A DNA stretch of 64,000 nt from an uncultured Dehalococcoidia bacterium (lineage in GTDB: Bacteria > Chloroflexota > Dehalococcoidia > Tepidiformales > Tepidiformaceae): NCBI GenBank assembly GCA_938015525.1, contig CALLPC010000015.1, forward strand, positions 1 to 64,000. Reading direction: 5' to 3'. The notes beneath the pieces are model-generated. The model made no database searches and had not been told where the DNA came from. It saw only the letters and a program-made list of their open reading frames with translations. Positions 50,987 to 59,727 of the stretch are shown piece by piece (position 1 is the stretch's first letter; each line of letters begins with the position of its first letter). The position numbers were made by a program, and so were the translations under genes.

Positions 50987-50992
50987 TATACT
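50987..50992 (+). promoter_or_regulatory. -10-like TATACT for the ABC1 kinase gene, near-leaderless
   Basis: TATACT lies 9 bases before the ATG at 51002, with no SD. The transcript would start at or 1-3 bases before the start codon. Confidence 0.5.
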
Positions 50993-51001
50993 CCTCGAAC
51001 G

Positions 51002-52276
51002 ATGTTCGAAACCGTCCGACGGCTCCGCCGGTCTGCTCGCGTGGGCCGGACCGCGGCCCGCATCTATTTCGGCTACAAGCGGACGCAGCGGCGCGCCAGG
51101 AAGCTGGCGCCGGGCGAGGCCGCGGCGGCCTGGGAGGCGCGCCACGAGCAGTCCGCGGAGCTGCTCTACCGGCTGGCGACCGACCTGCGGGGCCTCTACA
51201 TCAAATCGGGGCAGTTCATCGGGACGCGGACCGACCTGCTCCCGGGGGCGTATACGCGGTCGCTCTCGCGGCTGCAGGATGCGGTGCCGCCGCACCCGTT
51301 CGGCGTGGTGCGGGCGACGATTGAGGAGCAGTTCGGGGCTGCGCTGGAGGACCTGTTCGCGCGGTTCGAGGAGGAGCCGCTGGCAGCGGCCTCGCTGGCA
51401 CAGGTGCACCGGGCGCAGCTGCCGGACGGGCGGGGGGTGGTGGTGAAGGTGCAGTATCCGGAGGTGGCCGGGCTGGTGCGGCTGGACGTGCGGAACCTGC
51501 GGACGCTGGTGGGCATCGTGGCGCGGCTCGAGCCGAACTTCGATTTCCGGACGGTGGTGAACGAGATTGCGAGCCAGGTGCCGCTGGAGCTGGATTTCGA
51601 ACGGGAGGCGGAGATGACGCGGCGGGTGCGGCAGAACCTGGCGCACCTCCCGGGCGTGGTCGTGCCGGGGGTAGTCGACGGCTACGTGCGCCCAAAAGTG
51701 CTGGTGACGGAGTACGTGGACGGGGCGCGGCTGCTGGATGCGGAGCGGCGGGATGCGCACGCACCGGACCGGGCAGCGCTCGCGCAGGTGATCACGAGCG
51801 CGTACGGCCACCAGATCATGGTGGACGGGCTCTTCCAGGCCGACCCTCACCCGGGGAACATCCTCGTCCTCCCCGGCGGGCGGGTGGCGCTGCTCGATTT
51901 CGGGCTGACGAAGGAGCTGCCGGACGCGGCGCGGCGCGGGTTCGCACGGCTAGTGCTGGGGACGGCGAACCGGGACGGCGAGGCCATCATGGCAGCCTTC
52001 CGGGAGCTGGGGGTGCGGGTGCGGAACGAGGACCCGGAGGCGGTCCTGGCGACGCTCTCCATCCTGTTCGAGCCGCGGCCGATCGATGCGGGGCCGCGCG
52101 AGCTGCGGGAGCGGAACCGGGCGATGCGGGCGAACCCGGTGGAGCAGATTCCCGGGGACCTGGTGCTGCTGGGGCGGGTGATCGGGCTCCTGCGGGGCGT
52201 CTGCGCGAGCCTCGGCGCGCCGCTCTCGCCGATGCAGATGCTGCGGCCGTACGCGGAGCAGGCGCTCGCCCGGTAG
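51002..52276 (+). CDS. ABC1/UbiB-type atypical kinase
   Basis: The 424-residue protein has the ABC1 KxGQ motif (YIKSGQFIGTRTDLLP), the Ala-rich loop with AAASLAQVHRAQL, VVVKVQYP, ELDFEREAEM, DPHPGNI and LLDFGLTKEL. Members (UbiB, AarF) are ATPases that assist quinone or other isoprenoid lipid metabolism. No ubi or men gene is adjacent. ATG 51002 and the TATACT box 9 bases upstream suggest a near-leaderless mRNA. The longer frame to 50975 is not supported by an SD. Confidence 0.92.
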   Translation: MFETVRRLRRSARVGRTAARIYFGYKRTQRRARKLAPGEAAAAWEARHEQSAELLYRLATDLRGLYIKSGQFIGTRTDLLPGAYTRSLSRLQDAVPPHPFGVVRATIEEQFGAALEDLFARFEEEPLAAASLAQVHRAQLPDGRGVVVKVQYPEVAGLVRLDVRNLRTLVGIVARLEPNFDFRTVVNEIASQVPLELDFEREAEMTRRVRQNLAHLPGVVVPGVVDGYVRPKVLVTEYVDGARLLDAERRDAHAPDRAALAQVITSAYGHQIMVDGLFQADPHPGNILVLPGGRVALLDFGLTKELPDAARRGFARLVLGTANRDGEAIMAAFRELGVRVRNEDPEAVLATLSILFEPRPIDAGPRELRERNRAMRANPVEQIPGDLVLLGRVIGLLRGVCASLGAPLSPMQMLRPYAEQALAR

Positions 52277-52295
52277 GAGCCCGGGGATGTGGTGT

Positions 52296-52325
52296 GCGGG
52301 GGCCGGCGGAACCGCCGGCCCCCGC
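52296..52325. terminator. Bidirectional terminator between ABC1 and surface-protein genes
   Basis: GCGGGGGCCGGCGG (52296-52309) and CCGCCGGCCCCCGC (52312-52325) form a 14-bp self-complementary pair with an AA loop, at the 3' ends of two convergent genes. Confidence 0.65.
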
Positions 52326-52350
52326 GCCCGGGGAGGGATGCGGGCCGGGG

Positions 52351-54021
52351 CTACCGGCGCCGGGAGACCGCGACGGTCGTGAGGCCGGCGGAGACGGCGA
52401 GCGTGAGGAGGGCGCAGGCGGCGAGCGGCGGGAGGGCGGAGCCGCCTGTTTTCGGCCGGCCGGTCCCCGCTGCCGGGGGAATCGGCGTGGCGAGCGAGGC
52501 GCTGTCGCCGGGCGGTCCGCCCGTCGCCGAGGACGCGGGCGGGGTGCCCGGCGATTGCGGGGCCGGCGTCGCGGGGGCCGCAGGCGGGGTGACCTGCGGG
52601 GCAGCGGGCGGAGCGGGGGTCGCGGGCGGCGGGGGGGCCGGGTCGGCCGGGGGGAGCTCGACGCACCCGGCGAGGAGGCAGGGCGGGTTCCACTCGTAGA
52701 TATTGACGAACCGCAGGGTGACGACCTCGCCCGGCTCGCGGGGCCGGGCGTCCTGGCCCAGGGTGACCGCCGACCAGCCGGGCCGCGGGGTCTCGGTGAC
52801 GGTGTAGGCACAGCCGACCGCCGGCGGCAGCGCATCGAAGAGGGCGACGCCGCCAGGGCCGGTGACGGCGGTGCGGGGCTCGATGCCGCAGCCGGTGAGG
52901 GTGAACTGCCAGCCGGCGCCGGGCCGTTCGAGGCCGATGACGTGCTCCGTCTTCTCGACGCGGACGGCGACCGCGGGCGGGCCTTCATCGACCGGGTCCT
53001 CCGCGGCGCTGAGGGGCGCGTTGTAGAAGCAGATGATGACGAAGTCGGACGTCGTCTCCGGCTTCTGCTGCACCTCCTCCGGCGACTTCGGGCCCTCGTC
53101 GCCCGGCCTGAGCGTGACGTCGGCGGTATCGCCTTTGAATCCGGGGCGGTCGGGACAGACGATGGCGATGCCGGGGCTACCTGCAACGGGCCAATCCCAA
53201 TTCATACAATCCGTTCGACGATCGGGGCAGGCGCCGGGTTTCGTGAGGGCGCCGAAGGCGTAGCCGAGGACCTCGTAGCCGGGATGGGGGGCCTCGACGA
53301 CTTTATAGCTGCCGGCCGGGAGGCCGGTGACCACCCCGGGGGTCGGCTGGGAGAACTGGACGACCGGGACGGCGTGACCGCCATGGACGGCGGCGGTGAA
53401 GATGGTGTCGTCGGCCGGGTCGCCCTCGACGACCTTTGCGATGGCGATGGTGCCGCCGCCGATCGGGTCCTTCGGGTCGATGGGGTTCGGGTCGATGGGG
53501 TCCTTCGGGTCGACCGGGTCGTTCCGGCGGCGGCTGTTGTAGAAGCAGACGGCGCGGGTTTCGCCTTCCGCGAGCTCGATGCGAAACGGCTGGTCGGTCC
53601 GTTCGGGCTCGCCGGGGCAGAGGACGTTGCCATCGGCGTCCCACCCGGCGAAGGCCCAGCCGATGAGGCTGTAGGAGAGGAGACTGGTGGATTCGACGAG
53701 TTCCCAGCAGCCGGGGGCGACATCGGCCCTGCCCGGTTCGGGCTGGCTGAAACTCACGAAGAGGGCTGGCAGTTCGGGGCCGCCGGTCGAGGAGCAGGAG
53801 GAGACGGTGGCGACGAAACCCGTGCTGTCCTCCGGGAAGCCGGGGATGACCTTCCCGATGAGGATGGTGGCGGGGGCGGGCTCCGGGGGGAGGGGGTCGC
53901 GGCCGGGGCCTTCCTGGGCCCGGGCACCGGGCAGCCCGATGAGCGCGAGGAGGGTGACGGCGAGGGCGAGGATGCCTGCGGCCTTCGCAGGGACGGAGGG
54001 GGCGTGGAAGGGGCGCGGCAC
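52351..54021 (-). CDS. Secreted multi-domain surface protein with sortase-like C-terminus
   Basis: The 556-residue protein starts at GTG 54021 with a signal peptide (AAGILALAVTLLALIGLPG). Two or three repeats of a beta-rich domain follow with conserved VVE...GY..G.AF and CFYN motifs (IIGKV / IAIAKVVEGD, RAVCFYNS, VIICFYNA). A DPxDPKDP repeat linker separates them, and a Pro/Ala-rich stalk follows. The end carries PKTGG, a hydrophobic helix and SRRR, as in cell-wall-anchored proteins, although the Leu of LPXTG is Arg. It resembles SpaA/prealbumin-like adhesion modules. Sortase anchoring is uncertain. Confidence 0.75.
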   Translation of the reverse strand: MPRPFHAPSVPAKAAGILALAVTLLALIGLPGARAQEGPGRDPLPPEPAPATILIGKVIPGFPEDSTGFVATVSSCSSTGGPELPALFVSFSQPEPGRADVAPGCWELVESTSLLSYSLIGWAFAGWDADGNVLCPGEPERTDQPFRIELAEGETRAVCFYNSRRRNDPVDPKDPIDPNPIDPKDPIGGGTIAIAKVVEGDPADDTIFTAAVHGGHAVPVVQFSQPTPGVVTGLPAGSYKVVEAPHPGYEVLGYAFGALTKPGACPDRRTDCMNWDWPVAGSPGIAIVCPDRPGFKGDTADVTLRPGDEGPKSPEEVQQKPETTSDFVIICFYNAPLSAAEDPVDEGPPAVAVRVEKTEHVIGLERPGAGWQFTLTGCGIEPRTAVTGPGGVALFDALPPAVGCAYTVTETPRPGWSAVTLGQDARPREPGEVVTLRFVNIYEWNPPCLLAGCVELPPADPAPPPPATPAPPAAPQVTPPAAPATPAPQSPGTPPASSATGGPPGDSASLATPIPPAAGTGRPKTGGSALPPLAACALLTLAVSAGLTTVAVSRRR

Positions 54022-54270
54022 GGTTGCCAGTCTCCGGTAGGGACGTGGTGGAACGGCGCCGGGCCGGGCCGCGGTGATGCGTTCCCCGGCTTGATGGCCA
54101 ACGCAGTTACACCCACGGGTAAGTTCGGAGGCGGCCGCGAGCACGGACAGGGTGGGGCCCGGGCGGAGGAAGGGGCTATCACGGATCGTTGGGCGAAGGT
54201 TTGCGCGGCGTCGCGACGGGCGGCGACACGGGCGGTTGCGGCAGGGCGGGGGATGGAGGAATCTGCCCGT

Positions 54271-55248
54271 ATGGCCGGACGGGCAGCGCGGGGACGATGC
54301 TGGCTGCTGGCCGCGCTCGCCGGGCTCGGGATTGCGGTCGGGGGGTGCTCGGCCGGGGCCGACCCGACGCCGGAAGTTACGACGCGGCTGGTGACGCCGG
54401 CGGGCCCGCCGCCGACGCCGACGCCCCCGCCGGGGGTGTCACCGACGCCGCTGGTGCCGCCAGAGCTGATCCTCTCGACGCTCGAGGTGTACCAGGCCGG
54501 GGCGGTGCTCGTCTCGGTGACGGGGGACGTCATCGGGGGGCAGGTCGAGTTCCTGGGACGGAAATATCCGCTGACGAGGGGGAGCCAGAGCCAGTACACG
54601 TTCGTGCCCGTGGACACCGAGGACCCGCCGGGCGAGCACCGGCTGACGGTCGACGTGCGGATGCCGAACGGGACGCGCGGGACGCTGGAGGCGACGGTGA
54701 CGGTCCTGGCGACGCGATGGACGGTCGGCTACCTGGAGTTCAGCCCGGAGCAGACGGCGGCGCTGCTCGACCCGAAGGTCATCGCGGAGGAGCTCGCGAT
54801 GCTGCGGGCGCTCTACACGAAGGTGACGCCGGTGAAGCTGTGGAACGGGCCCTGGCTGCTGCCGGTGCAGGGTGCGCTGACGGCCCGGTTCGGGGAGCAG
54901 CGGTCGATCAACGGCGGGCCGCCGGGCGGGCATCACGGGGGGACGGACATCGGGGCAGCGGAGGGGACGCCGGTGGCGGCGACGAATTCGGGGACGGTGG
55001 TGCTGGCGCGGGAGCTGAAGGTGCGGGGGAACATGGTCATCATCGACCACGGCGGGGGGCTGTACTCGGGATACGCGCACCTGCGCGACATCGCGGTGGC
55101 GGAGGGAGACGCGGTGGCGGCGGGCCAGATGGTCGGGACGGTCGGGAACACGGGGCTCTCGACGGGGGCGCACCTGCACTGGGAGATGGCGGCGCACGGC
55201 GTACTGCTCGATGCGCTCCGGTTCACGGACGGGACGAACGGGTTCTGA
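54271..55248 (+). CDS. M23 (LytM-like) peptidase-domain lipoprotein
   Basis: The 325-residue protein has a signal with lipobox AVGGC (Cys about 26), a Thr/Pro-rich linker, an N-terminal beta domain and a C-terminal M23 domain. The M23 motifs are intact: GGHHGGTDIGA (metal H and D), SGYAHLRDIA and GAHLHWEM. It would cleave peptidoglycan cross-links or act as an activator. The chosen ATG at 54271 is supported by GGAGG 11 bases away and the lipobox distance. An ATG at 54253 is also in frame. It is divergent from the surface-protein gene. Confidence 0.92.
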   Translation: MAGRAARGRCWLLAALAGLGIAVGGCSAGADPTPEVTTRLVTPAGPPPTPTPPPGVSPTPLVPPELILSTLEVYQAGAVLVSVTGDVIGGQVEFLGRKYPLTRGSQSQYTFVPVDTEDPPGEHRLTVDVRMPNGTRGTLEATVTVLATRWTVGYLEFSPEQTAALLDPKVIAEELAMLRALYTKVTPVKLWNGPWLLPVQGALTARFGEQRSINGGPPGGHHGGTDIGAAEGTPVAATNSGTVVLARELKVRGNMVIIDHGGGLYSGYAHLRDIAVAEGDAVAAGQMVGTVGNTGLSTGAHLHWEMAAHGVLLDALRFTDGTNGF

Positions 55249-55263
55249 GCCAGGGGCGCGGGG

Positions 55264-56118
55264 TCAGGATTCGAGGAACTCGCGGACGGTGCGGGCGAAG
55301 GCCTCCGGCTGGTGGAGGGGGACCTGGTGGCCGGCGTCGGGGATTTCGACCCAGCGGCCGTTCGGGAGGCGGCGGACCATCTCCTCGGCGATTTCGCGGG
55401 AGAGGATCTTGCTCTTCTCGGCGCGGATGACGAGGGTGGGGCAGGTGATGTGTTCGAGGCTCTCCCAGAGGTAGGGGATCTCGACGATGGCGCCGCGGCC
55501 GGTGGCCTGGTGGATGGCGGGGTCGAAGCGGAAGACGAGGCTGCCGGTGGTTTCGTCGAGCTGGAGGGAGGCGTAGACCTGGCGGAGGAGGAAGTCGCGC
55601 GGCCGGCCCGGGTAGAGCTGCGCGAAGTGCTCGATCGCCTCGGCCTCGGTGGCGAAGCCGGGGGCCTTCTGGGCCTCGCCGGTGGAGCGGCGGATGCCGC
55701 GGGCGCCCTGGTCGGCCATCTGGGGGCCCATATCGGCGAGGACGAGGTGCTTCAGGCGGTGGGAGTGGTCGCGGGCGTAGGCCATGGCGATGCGGCTGCC
55801 GATGCTGTGGGCGACGAGGTCGAAGGCTTCGAGGTCCATCTCTTCGACGAAGCCGCGGAGGTCGAGGGCGAAGGCCCAGACGAGGTAGCCGCCGGGGGCG
55901 TGTTCGCTCTCGCCGTGACCGCGGAGGTCGGGGGCGTAGACGCACCAGCGGTCGACGAACCGCTCGGCGATGTGCTCCCAGTAGCGGGCGTTGTTCATCA
56001 GGCCGTGGAGGAGGACGAGGGGTTCGTTCTCGACGTCGCCCCAGCGGATGTAGTGGTGCCGGAGGCCGTGGATGGTGAGGTAGCCGTCTTCGCCGTGGAG
56101 GGCCGGTTGGGTGGTCAC
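55264..56118 (-). CDS. Alpha/beta hydrolase
   Basis: The 284-residue protein has the alpha/beta hydrolase oxyanion region LVLLHGLMNNARYWE, the nucleophile elbow VAHSIGSRIAMAYAR (Ser about 108), DLRGHGESEHAP and the His in DAGHQVPLHQP. Acid residues fit the fold. Its substrate cannot be read. The GTG at 56118 is chosen by family N-terminus and by a TATACT box 8 bases upstream. It is divergent from the zinc-ribbon membrane protein. Confidence 0.92.
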   Translation of the reverse strand: MTTQPALHGEDGYLTIHGLRHHYIRWGDVENEPLVLLHGLMNNARYWEHIAERFVDRWCVYAPDLRGHGESEHAPGGYLVWAFALDLRGFVEEMDLEAFDLVAHSIGSRIAMAYARDHSHRLKHLVLADMGPQMADQGARGIRRSTGEAQKAPGFATEAEAIEHFAQLYPGRPRDFLLRQVYASLQLDETTGSLVFRFDPAIHQATGRGAIVEIPYLWESLEHITCPTLVIRAEKSKILSREIAEEMVRRLPNGRWVEIPDAGHQVPLHQPEAFARTVREFLES

Positions 56119-56126
56119 GGAAGTGG

Positions 56127-56132
56127 AGTATA
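56127..56132 (-). promoter_or_regulatory. -10-like TATACT for the hydrolase gene, near-leaderless
   Basis: On the minus strand TATACT is 8 bases before the GTG at 56118 and no SD is visible. Confidence 0.45.
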
Positions 56133-56199
56133 CGGAGGGGGCGGCTCGAGGGTGAGCGGCCGGCTTGCGGGCGAGGCCGGAGGGTGGTTCGCTAGCGTC

Positions 56200-56751
56200 G
56201 TGGCTGCCGACGATGTGAAGGCTGGGGCCGGGCCGGAAGTGCGCGGCGTCGCGGGGTACGAATCGCCGTACCCGTACCTGGACCGGCTGCAGCCGAAGAT
56301 GGAGGAGCGGCTGGCACGGCGGGTGCCGGCGACGGGGCGGTTCTGCGGGTTCTGCTACGGGCGGCTCCGGGCGGAGGATGGGGTCTGCCCGTTCTGCGGG
56401 ACGGCGACGGCAGAGCGGCCGACGGTGGCGGAGGTGCCGCAGGAGGTGCTGCGGCTGTACCTCGTGAAGCAGAAGACGGAGGCGCGGTGGGTGCACGGGG
56501 GGGCGTTTTTCGGGCTCGTGCTGGCCTCGGCGCTCTTTCTCTGGATGGTGCTCTGGGGGCCGGGGCTGCTGGGCCACCCGGCCCTGGCGTTCGCCGTGCT
56601 GCTGCTGGGGGGGTACGTGCTGGCGCAGCTGTTCGGGACGCTCATCGGGGCGCAGGTCGGCTACCGGAAGGGTGCGCGGAAGCGCGATGACCTGTGGGCG
56701 GCGCATCTCGCGGCGCGCGATGGCAGGGGCCGGCAGGAGGGGGCGGGCTAG
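56200..56751 (+). CDS. Zinc-ribbon membrane protein
   Basis: The 183-residue protein has a zinc ribbon CGFCYGRL-x6-CPFCG (residues about 48-65), a short acidic linker, then two membrane helices (FFGLVLASALFLWMVLWG, LAFAVLLLGGYVLAQLFG) and a basic end. The exact start is uncertain: GTGs at 56152, 56200 and 56215 are in frame and no clear SD exists. It could be a regulatory or assembly membrane protein. I do not recognise a family. Confidence 0.7.
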   Translation: MAADDVKAGAGPEVRGVAGYESPYPYLDRLQPKMEERLARRVPATGRFCGFCYGRLRAEDGVCPFCGTATAERPTVAEVPQEVLRLYLVKQKTEARWVHGGAFFGLVLASALFLWMVLWGPGLLGHPALAFAVLLLGGYVLAQLFGTLIGAQVGYRKGARKRDDLWAAHLAARDGRGRQEGAG

Positions 56752-57209
56752 GGCGCGGCGGCGAGGGCCTCGAGGAGGGCCTGGAGGTGGCGGCCGAAGG
56801 CGCGGCGGGCAGCTTCGAGGCGCTCGGGCGGGCAGCCGCCGATGGTGACCCGGACGGAGCCGCCGACGCGGACGTCGAGGCTGGCGATGGCGGCGACGCG
56901 GAGCGGGCCCTGGAGCCCGAGGACTTCGAATTCGATGTCTTCGCCGTGGAGGGTGCCGGCACGCTCGATCGGGCGGGCCACGGCGCGGATGGTGACGGTG
57001 CCGGCCTGCCAGGCGCGGAGGACGTGCCAGTCCCAGGTCCCGGCCTCGCGGTGTTCTTCGGCGCAGGCGTGGACGGCGGGCGGCTCGCAGCCGAGGAGTT
57101 CGCCGAGCAGCCCGAGGACCTCGCGTTCGAAGACGCGCTCGGCGTGGAGCCGATGGCGTGCCTCGGTGGAGAGGTGGGGCGGCAGGATGATGACGAACTC
57201 CTCGGCCAC
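56748..57209 (-). CDS. Hypothetical 153-residue protein
   Basis: The protein starts with a GTG (SD GGAGGTCC) and consists of an alternating helix/strand pattern (EEFVIILPPHLSTEARHRLHAE, EVLGLLGELLGCEP, VRVTIGGCPPERLEAARRAF). It looks like a small, probably enzyme-like or ligand-binding domain. No motif was recognised. It overlaps the zinc-ribbon gene by 4 bases tail to tail and lies 23 bases upstream of the LLM gene's stop. It is probably transcribed separately from both. Confidence 0.55.
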   Translation of the reverse strand: MAEEFVIILPPHLSTEARHRLHAERVFEREVLGLLGELLGCEPPAVHACAEEHREAGTWDWHVLRAWQAGTVTIRAVARPIERAGTLHGEDIEFEVLGLQGPLRVAAIASLDVRVGGSVRVTIGGCPPERLEAARRAFGRHLQALLEALAAAP

Positions 57210-57232
57210 GGGACGGACCTCCGGTGCGGGCC

Positions 57233-58276
57233 TCAGCGGGCGCTGGAGAGGGCGCCGGTGAGCTCGGCCATGAGCTGGAGGACGCGCGGGTCGCGGTTGG
57301 CGATGAGCAGGGTGGTGACGCCGGAGTCCTCCCAGGCTTTGTACCGTTCGCGGATGCGCTCGACGGGGCCGACGAGGGCCATTTCGTCGGCGAGCTCATC
57401 GGGCACGGCCGCTTCAGCCTCGGCCTTGCGGCCGGCGAGGTAGAGCTCCTGGATGCGTGCGGCGGCCTCGCCGTAGCCGTAGCGGTGCATCAGCTCGTTG
57501 TAGAAGTTCTTCTGGCGGGCACCCATGCCACCGACGTAGAGGGCGATGCCGGGCTTGGTGGCGGCGAGGCCGGCCCGGACGTCGTCGGTGATGACGACGC
57601 TGCAGGTGGCGACGATATCGAAGTCCTTCCACGACTTGCCGCTGCCGGCGCGGGCGAAGCCGGCTTCGAGGTCGGGTTTGAAGACGTCCATGCGGTAGGG
57701 CGTGAAGAAGGCGGGGATCCAGCCGTCGGCGATTTCGGCGGTGAGGCGGATGTTGTTGGGGCCGAGGGTGGCGAGGTAGATGGGCAGGTTCCGGCCGTGG
57801 AGGATGCTCTTGAGGGGCTTGCCGAGGCCGGTGGCGCCGGGCCCGGTGTAGGGGAGGCTGTACTCCTTGCCGTGGAATTCGACGGGCTCATCGCGGGCCC
57901 AGATTTTGCGGAGGATGGTGACGTATTCGCGGAGGCGGGCGGAGGGGTTGCCGTAGGGCTGCCCGTGCCAGCCTTCGACGACCTGCGGGCCGCTGAGGCC
58001 AAGGCCGACGAGCATGCGGCCGCCGGAGAGGGCATCGAGGGTCATGCTCGTCATCGCGGTCATGGCCGGGGTGCGGGCCGGGATTTGCATGATGGCGGTG
58101 CCGAGCTTGATCCGCTTCGTGAGCGCGGCGAGGTAGGCGAGGGGGGTGACGGCGTCGGAGCCGTAGGCCTCGGCAGTCCAGACGGAGTCCCAGCCGAGGC
58201 GTTCGGCTTCGAGGACGGATTCGACGGGGAGTTCGAGCCTGGCGCCGGAGTAGCCGAGGTAGAGGCCGAGTTTCAT
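57233..58276 (-). CDS. LLM-class F420-dependent oxidoreductase
   Basis: The 347-residue TIM-barrel protein has [52 protein letters not shown] and [23 protein letters not shown], which are the hallmarks of F420-dependent LLM reductases. [10 protein letters not shown]-type segments and ADGWIPAFF follow. Substrate unknown. The ATG at 58276 has an SD of AGGAG type. It is a distant relative of the LLM gene at 3761-4714, and the two have different active-site surroundings. Confidence 0.88.
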   Translation of the reverse strand: MKLGLYLGYSGARLELPVESVLEAERLGWDSVWTAEAYGSDAVTPLAYLAALTKRIKLGTAIMQIPARTPAMTAMTSMTLDALSGGRMLVGLGLSGPQVVEGWHGQPYGNPSARLREYVTILRKIWARDEPVEFHGKEYSLPYTGPGATGLGKPLKSILHGRNLPIYLATLGPNNIRLTAEIADGWIPAFFTPYRMDVFKPDLEAGFARAGSGKSWKDFDIVATCSVVITDDVRAGLAATKPGIALYVGGMGARQKNFYNELMHRYGYGEAAARIQELYLAGRKAEAEAAVPDELADEMALVGPVERIRERYKAWEDSGVTTLLIANRDPRVLQLMAELTGALSSAR

Positions 58277-58349
58277 GCTGCTGCTCCTGGGTAGGGGTCG
58301 GCCGATAGCGTAGCGCCCCGGGCGGGTGGCGTGCAGCAGGCGGGCGGGT

Positions 58350-59576
58350 TCAGCGGGCGACGATGCGTTCGAGGGTGCCGGCCCCGTCGCGCACGATGTA
58401 GAGCTCACCGGCGTCGTCTTCGCCGAAGGACGAGATGCCGGTGGGGAAGTCGGCGAGGCGGGTGACCTGGAGCCGGGTATCCTGCCAGCGGAGGGCCCAG
58501 GCGCTGCCGGTGCAGTAGTCGGCAAGGAGGTAGGCGCCGCGGAGGGCGGGGAAGGCCTGGCCGCGGTAGACGTAGCCGCCGGTGACGGAGCAGCCGTCGT
58601 CGTGCGGGTAATCGAAGACGGGGAGGGTGAGGCCGGCCCGGTCGCAGCCCTGGGCAGGGCGGTAGCAGATGGTGCCTTCCATGATGCTCCAGCCGTAGTT
58701 CCGGCCGCCGGGTGAGCCGGCGGGCTCGAAGTTCACCTCTTCGCGGGCGTTTTGGCCGACGTCGGCGATCCAGAGGTCGCCGGTTTCGCGGTCGAAGCTG
58801 AAGCGCCAGGGGTTGCGGAGGCCGTAGGCCCAGGTCTCCGGGCGGGCGCCTTCGCGGCCGACGAACGGGTTCTCGGGGGGGATGGCGTAGGCGAGCCCGG
58901 GCGCCGGGGGGGCGTCGACGTCGATGCGGAGGATGGAGCCGAGGGGGTTGGCGAGGTCCTGGCCGGCGCGGAGGGGGTCGCCGGCCCCGCCGCCATCGCC
59001 GAGGGCGATGTAGAGGTAGCCATCGGGCCCGAAGGCGAGCATGCCGCCGTTGTGGTTGGCGTACCGGTCGTCGATGGCGAAGAGGACGCGGCCGGAGGCG
59101 GGGTCGGCGCGGTCGGGGTCGGCGGGGGCGACGCGGTACTCGGCGAGCGTGTTGGCGCCGCCCTCTTTCGCGGTGTAGTAGACGAAGAAGCGGCCGTTGG
59201 CGGCGAACGCGGGGTGAAAGGCGAGGCCGAGGAGGCCCTGCTCGTTGCCGCTGGAGGCGATGCGGGCGCGGATATCGAGGAACGGCTGGGGCGCCACCTG
59301 CCCGTCGCGGACGATGCGGATGGTGCCGCGCTTTTCGGTGACGAAGAGGCGGCGGCTGCCGTCGCCGGCGCCGGTGACGAAGGTGGGGCGCTCGAAGCCG
59401 CCGGCGATGCGCTCGAAGGCGATGGATGGGAGGGCGGGGAGCTCGCCGCCGGGCGGCGGGGTGGGCGCGACGGCGGACGGCGGCGTGGCGGAAGGGGGGG
59501 CGGGGGCATCGGCAGTGCCGTCGCAGGCGACAGCAATCACCCAGAGGACGAAGGGCAGGATGCCGGCGGACAGCAT
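58350..59576 (-). CDS. PQQ-dependent sugar dehydrogenase-like lipoprotein
   Basis: The 408-residue protein is a six-bladed soluble glucose dehydrogenase (Asd/YliI) type with lipobox IAVAC (Cys about 18). Motifs include [77 protein letters not shown] and [11 protein letters not shown]. It may oxidise sugars outside the cell and pass electrons to the respiratory chain (cydAB next door). PQQ synthesis genes are not in the window. The start may be GTG 59582, which has a CACCAT box 6 bases upstream, instead of ATG 59576. Confidence 0.88.
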   Translation of the reverse strand: MLSAGILPFVLWVIAVACDGTADAPAPPSATPPSAVAPTPPPGGELPALPSIAFERIAGGFERPTFVTGAGDGSRRLFVTEKRGTIRIVRDGQVAPQPFLDIRARIASSGNEQGLLGLAFHPAFAANGRFFVYYTAKEGGANTLAEYRVAPADPDRADPASGRVLFAIDDRYANHNGGMLAFGPDGYLYIALGDGGGAGDPLRAGQDLANPLGSILRIDVDAPPAPGLAYAIPPENPFVGREGARPETWAYGLRNPWRFSFDRETGDLWIADVGQNAREEVNFEPAGSPGGRNYGWSIMEGTICYRPAQGCDRAGLTLPVFDYPHDDGCSVTGGYVYRGQAFPALRGAYLLADYCTGSAWALRWQDTRLQVTRLADFPTGISSFGEDDAGELYIVRDGAGTLERIVAR

Positions 59577-59727
59577 GCGCACCGGGGCATGGTGACACAG
59601 TGAACGGTTAGGCAGGGAGAAAGGGGCCATCGAGCGGTCCGATAGGCCCATCGAGGGGATTTGACGCAAAGGGCATATGTATTCGCGATACTGGGAACGG
59701 CGCCCGGTTCGGCGCGGAGGGATATGC

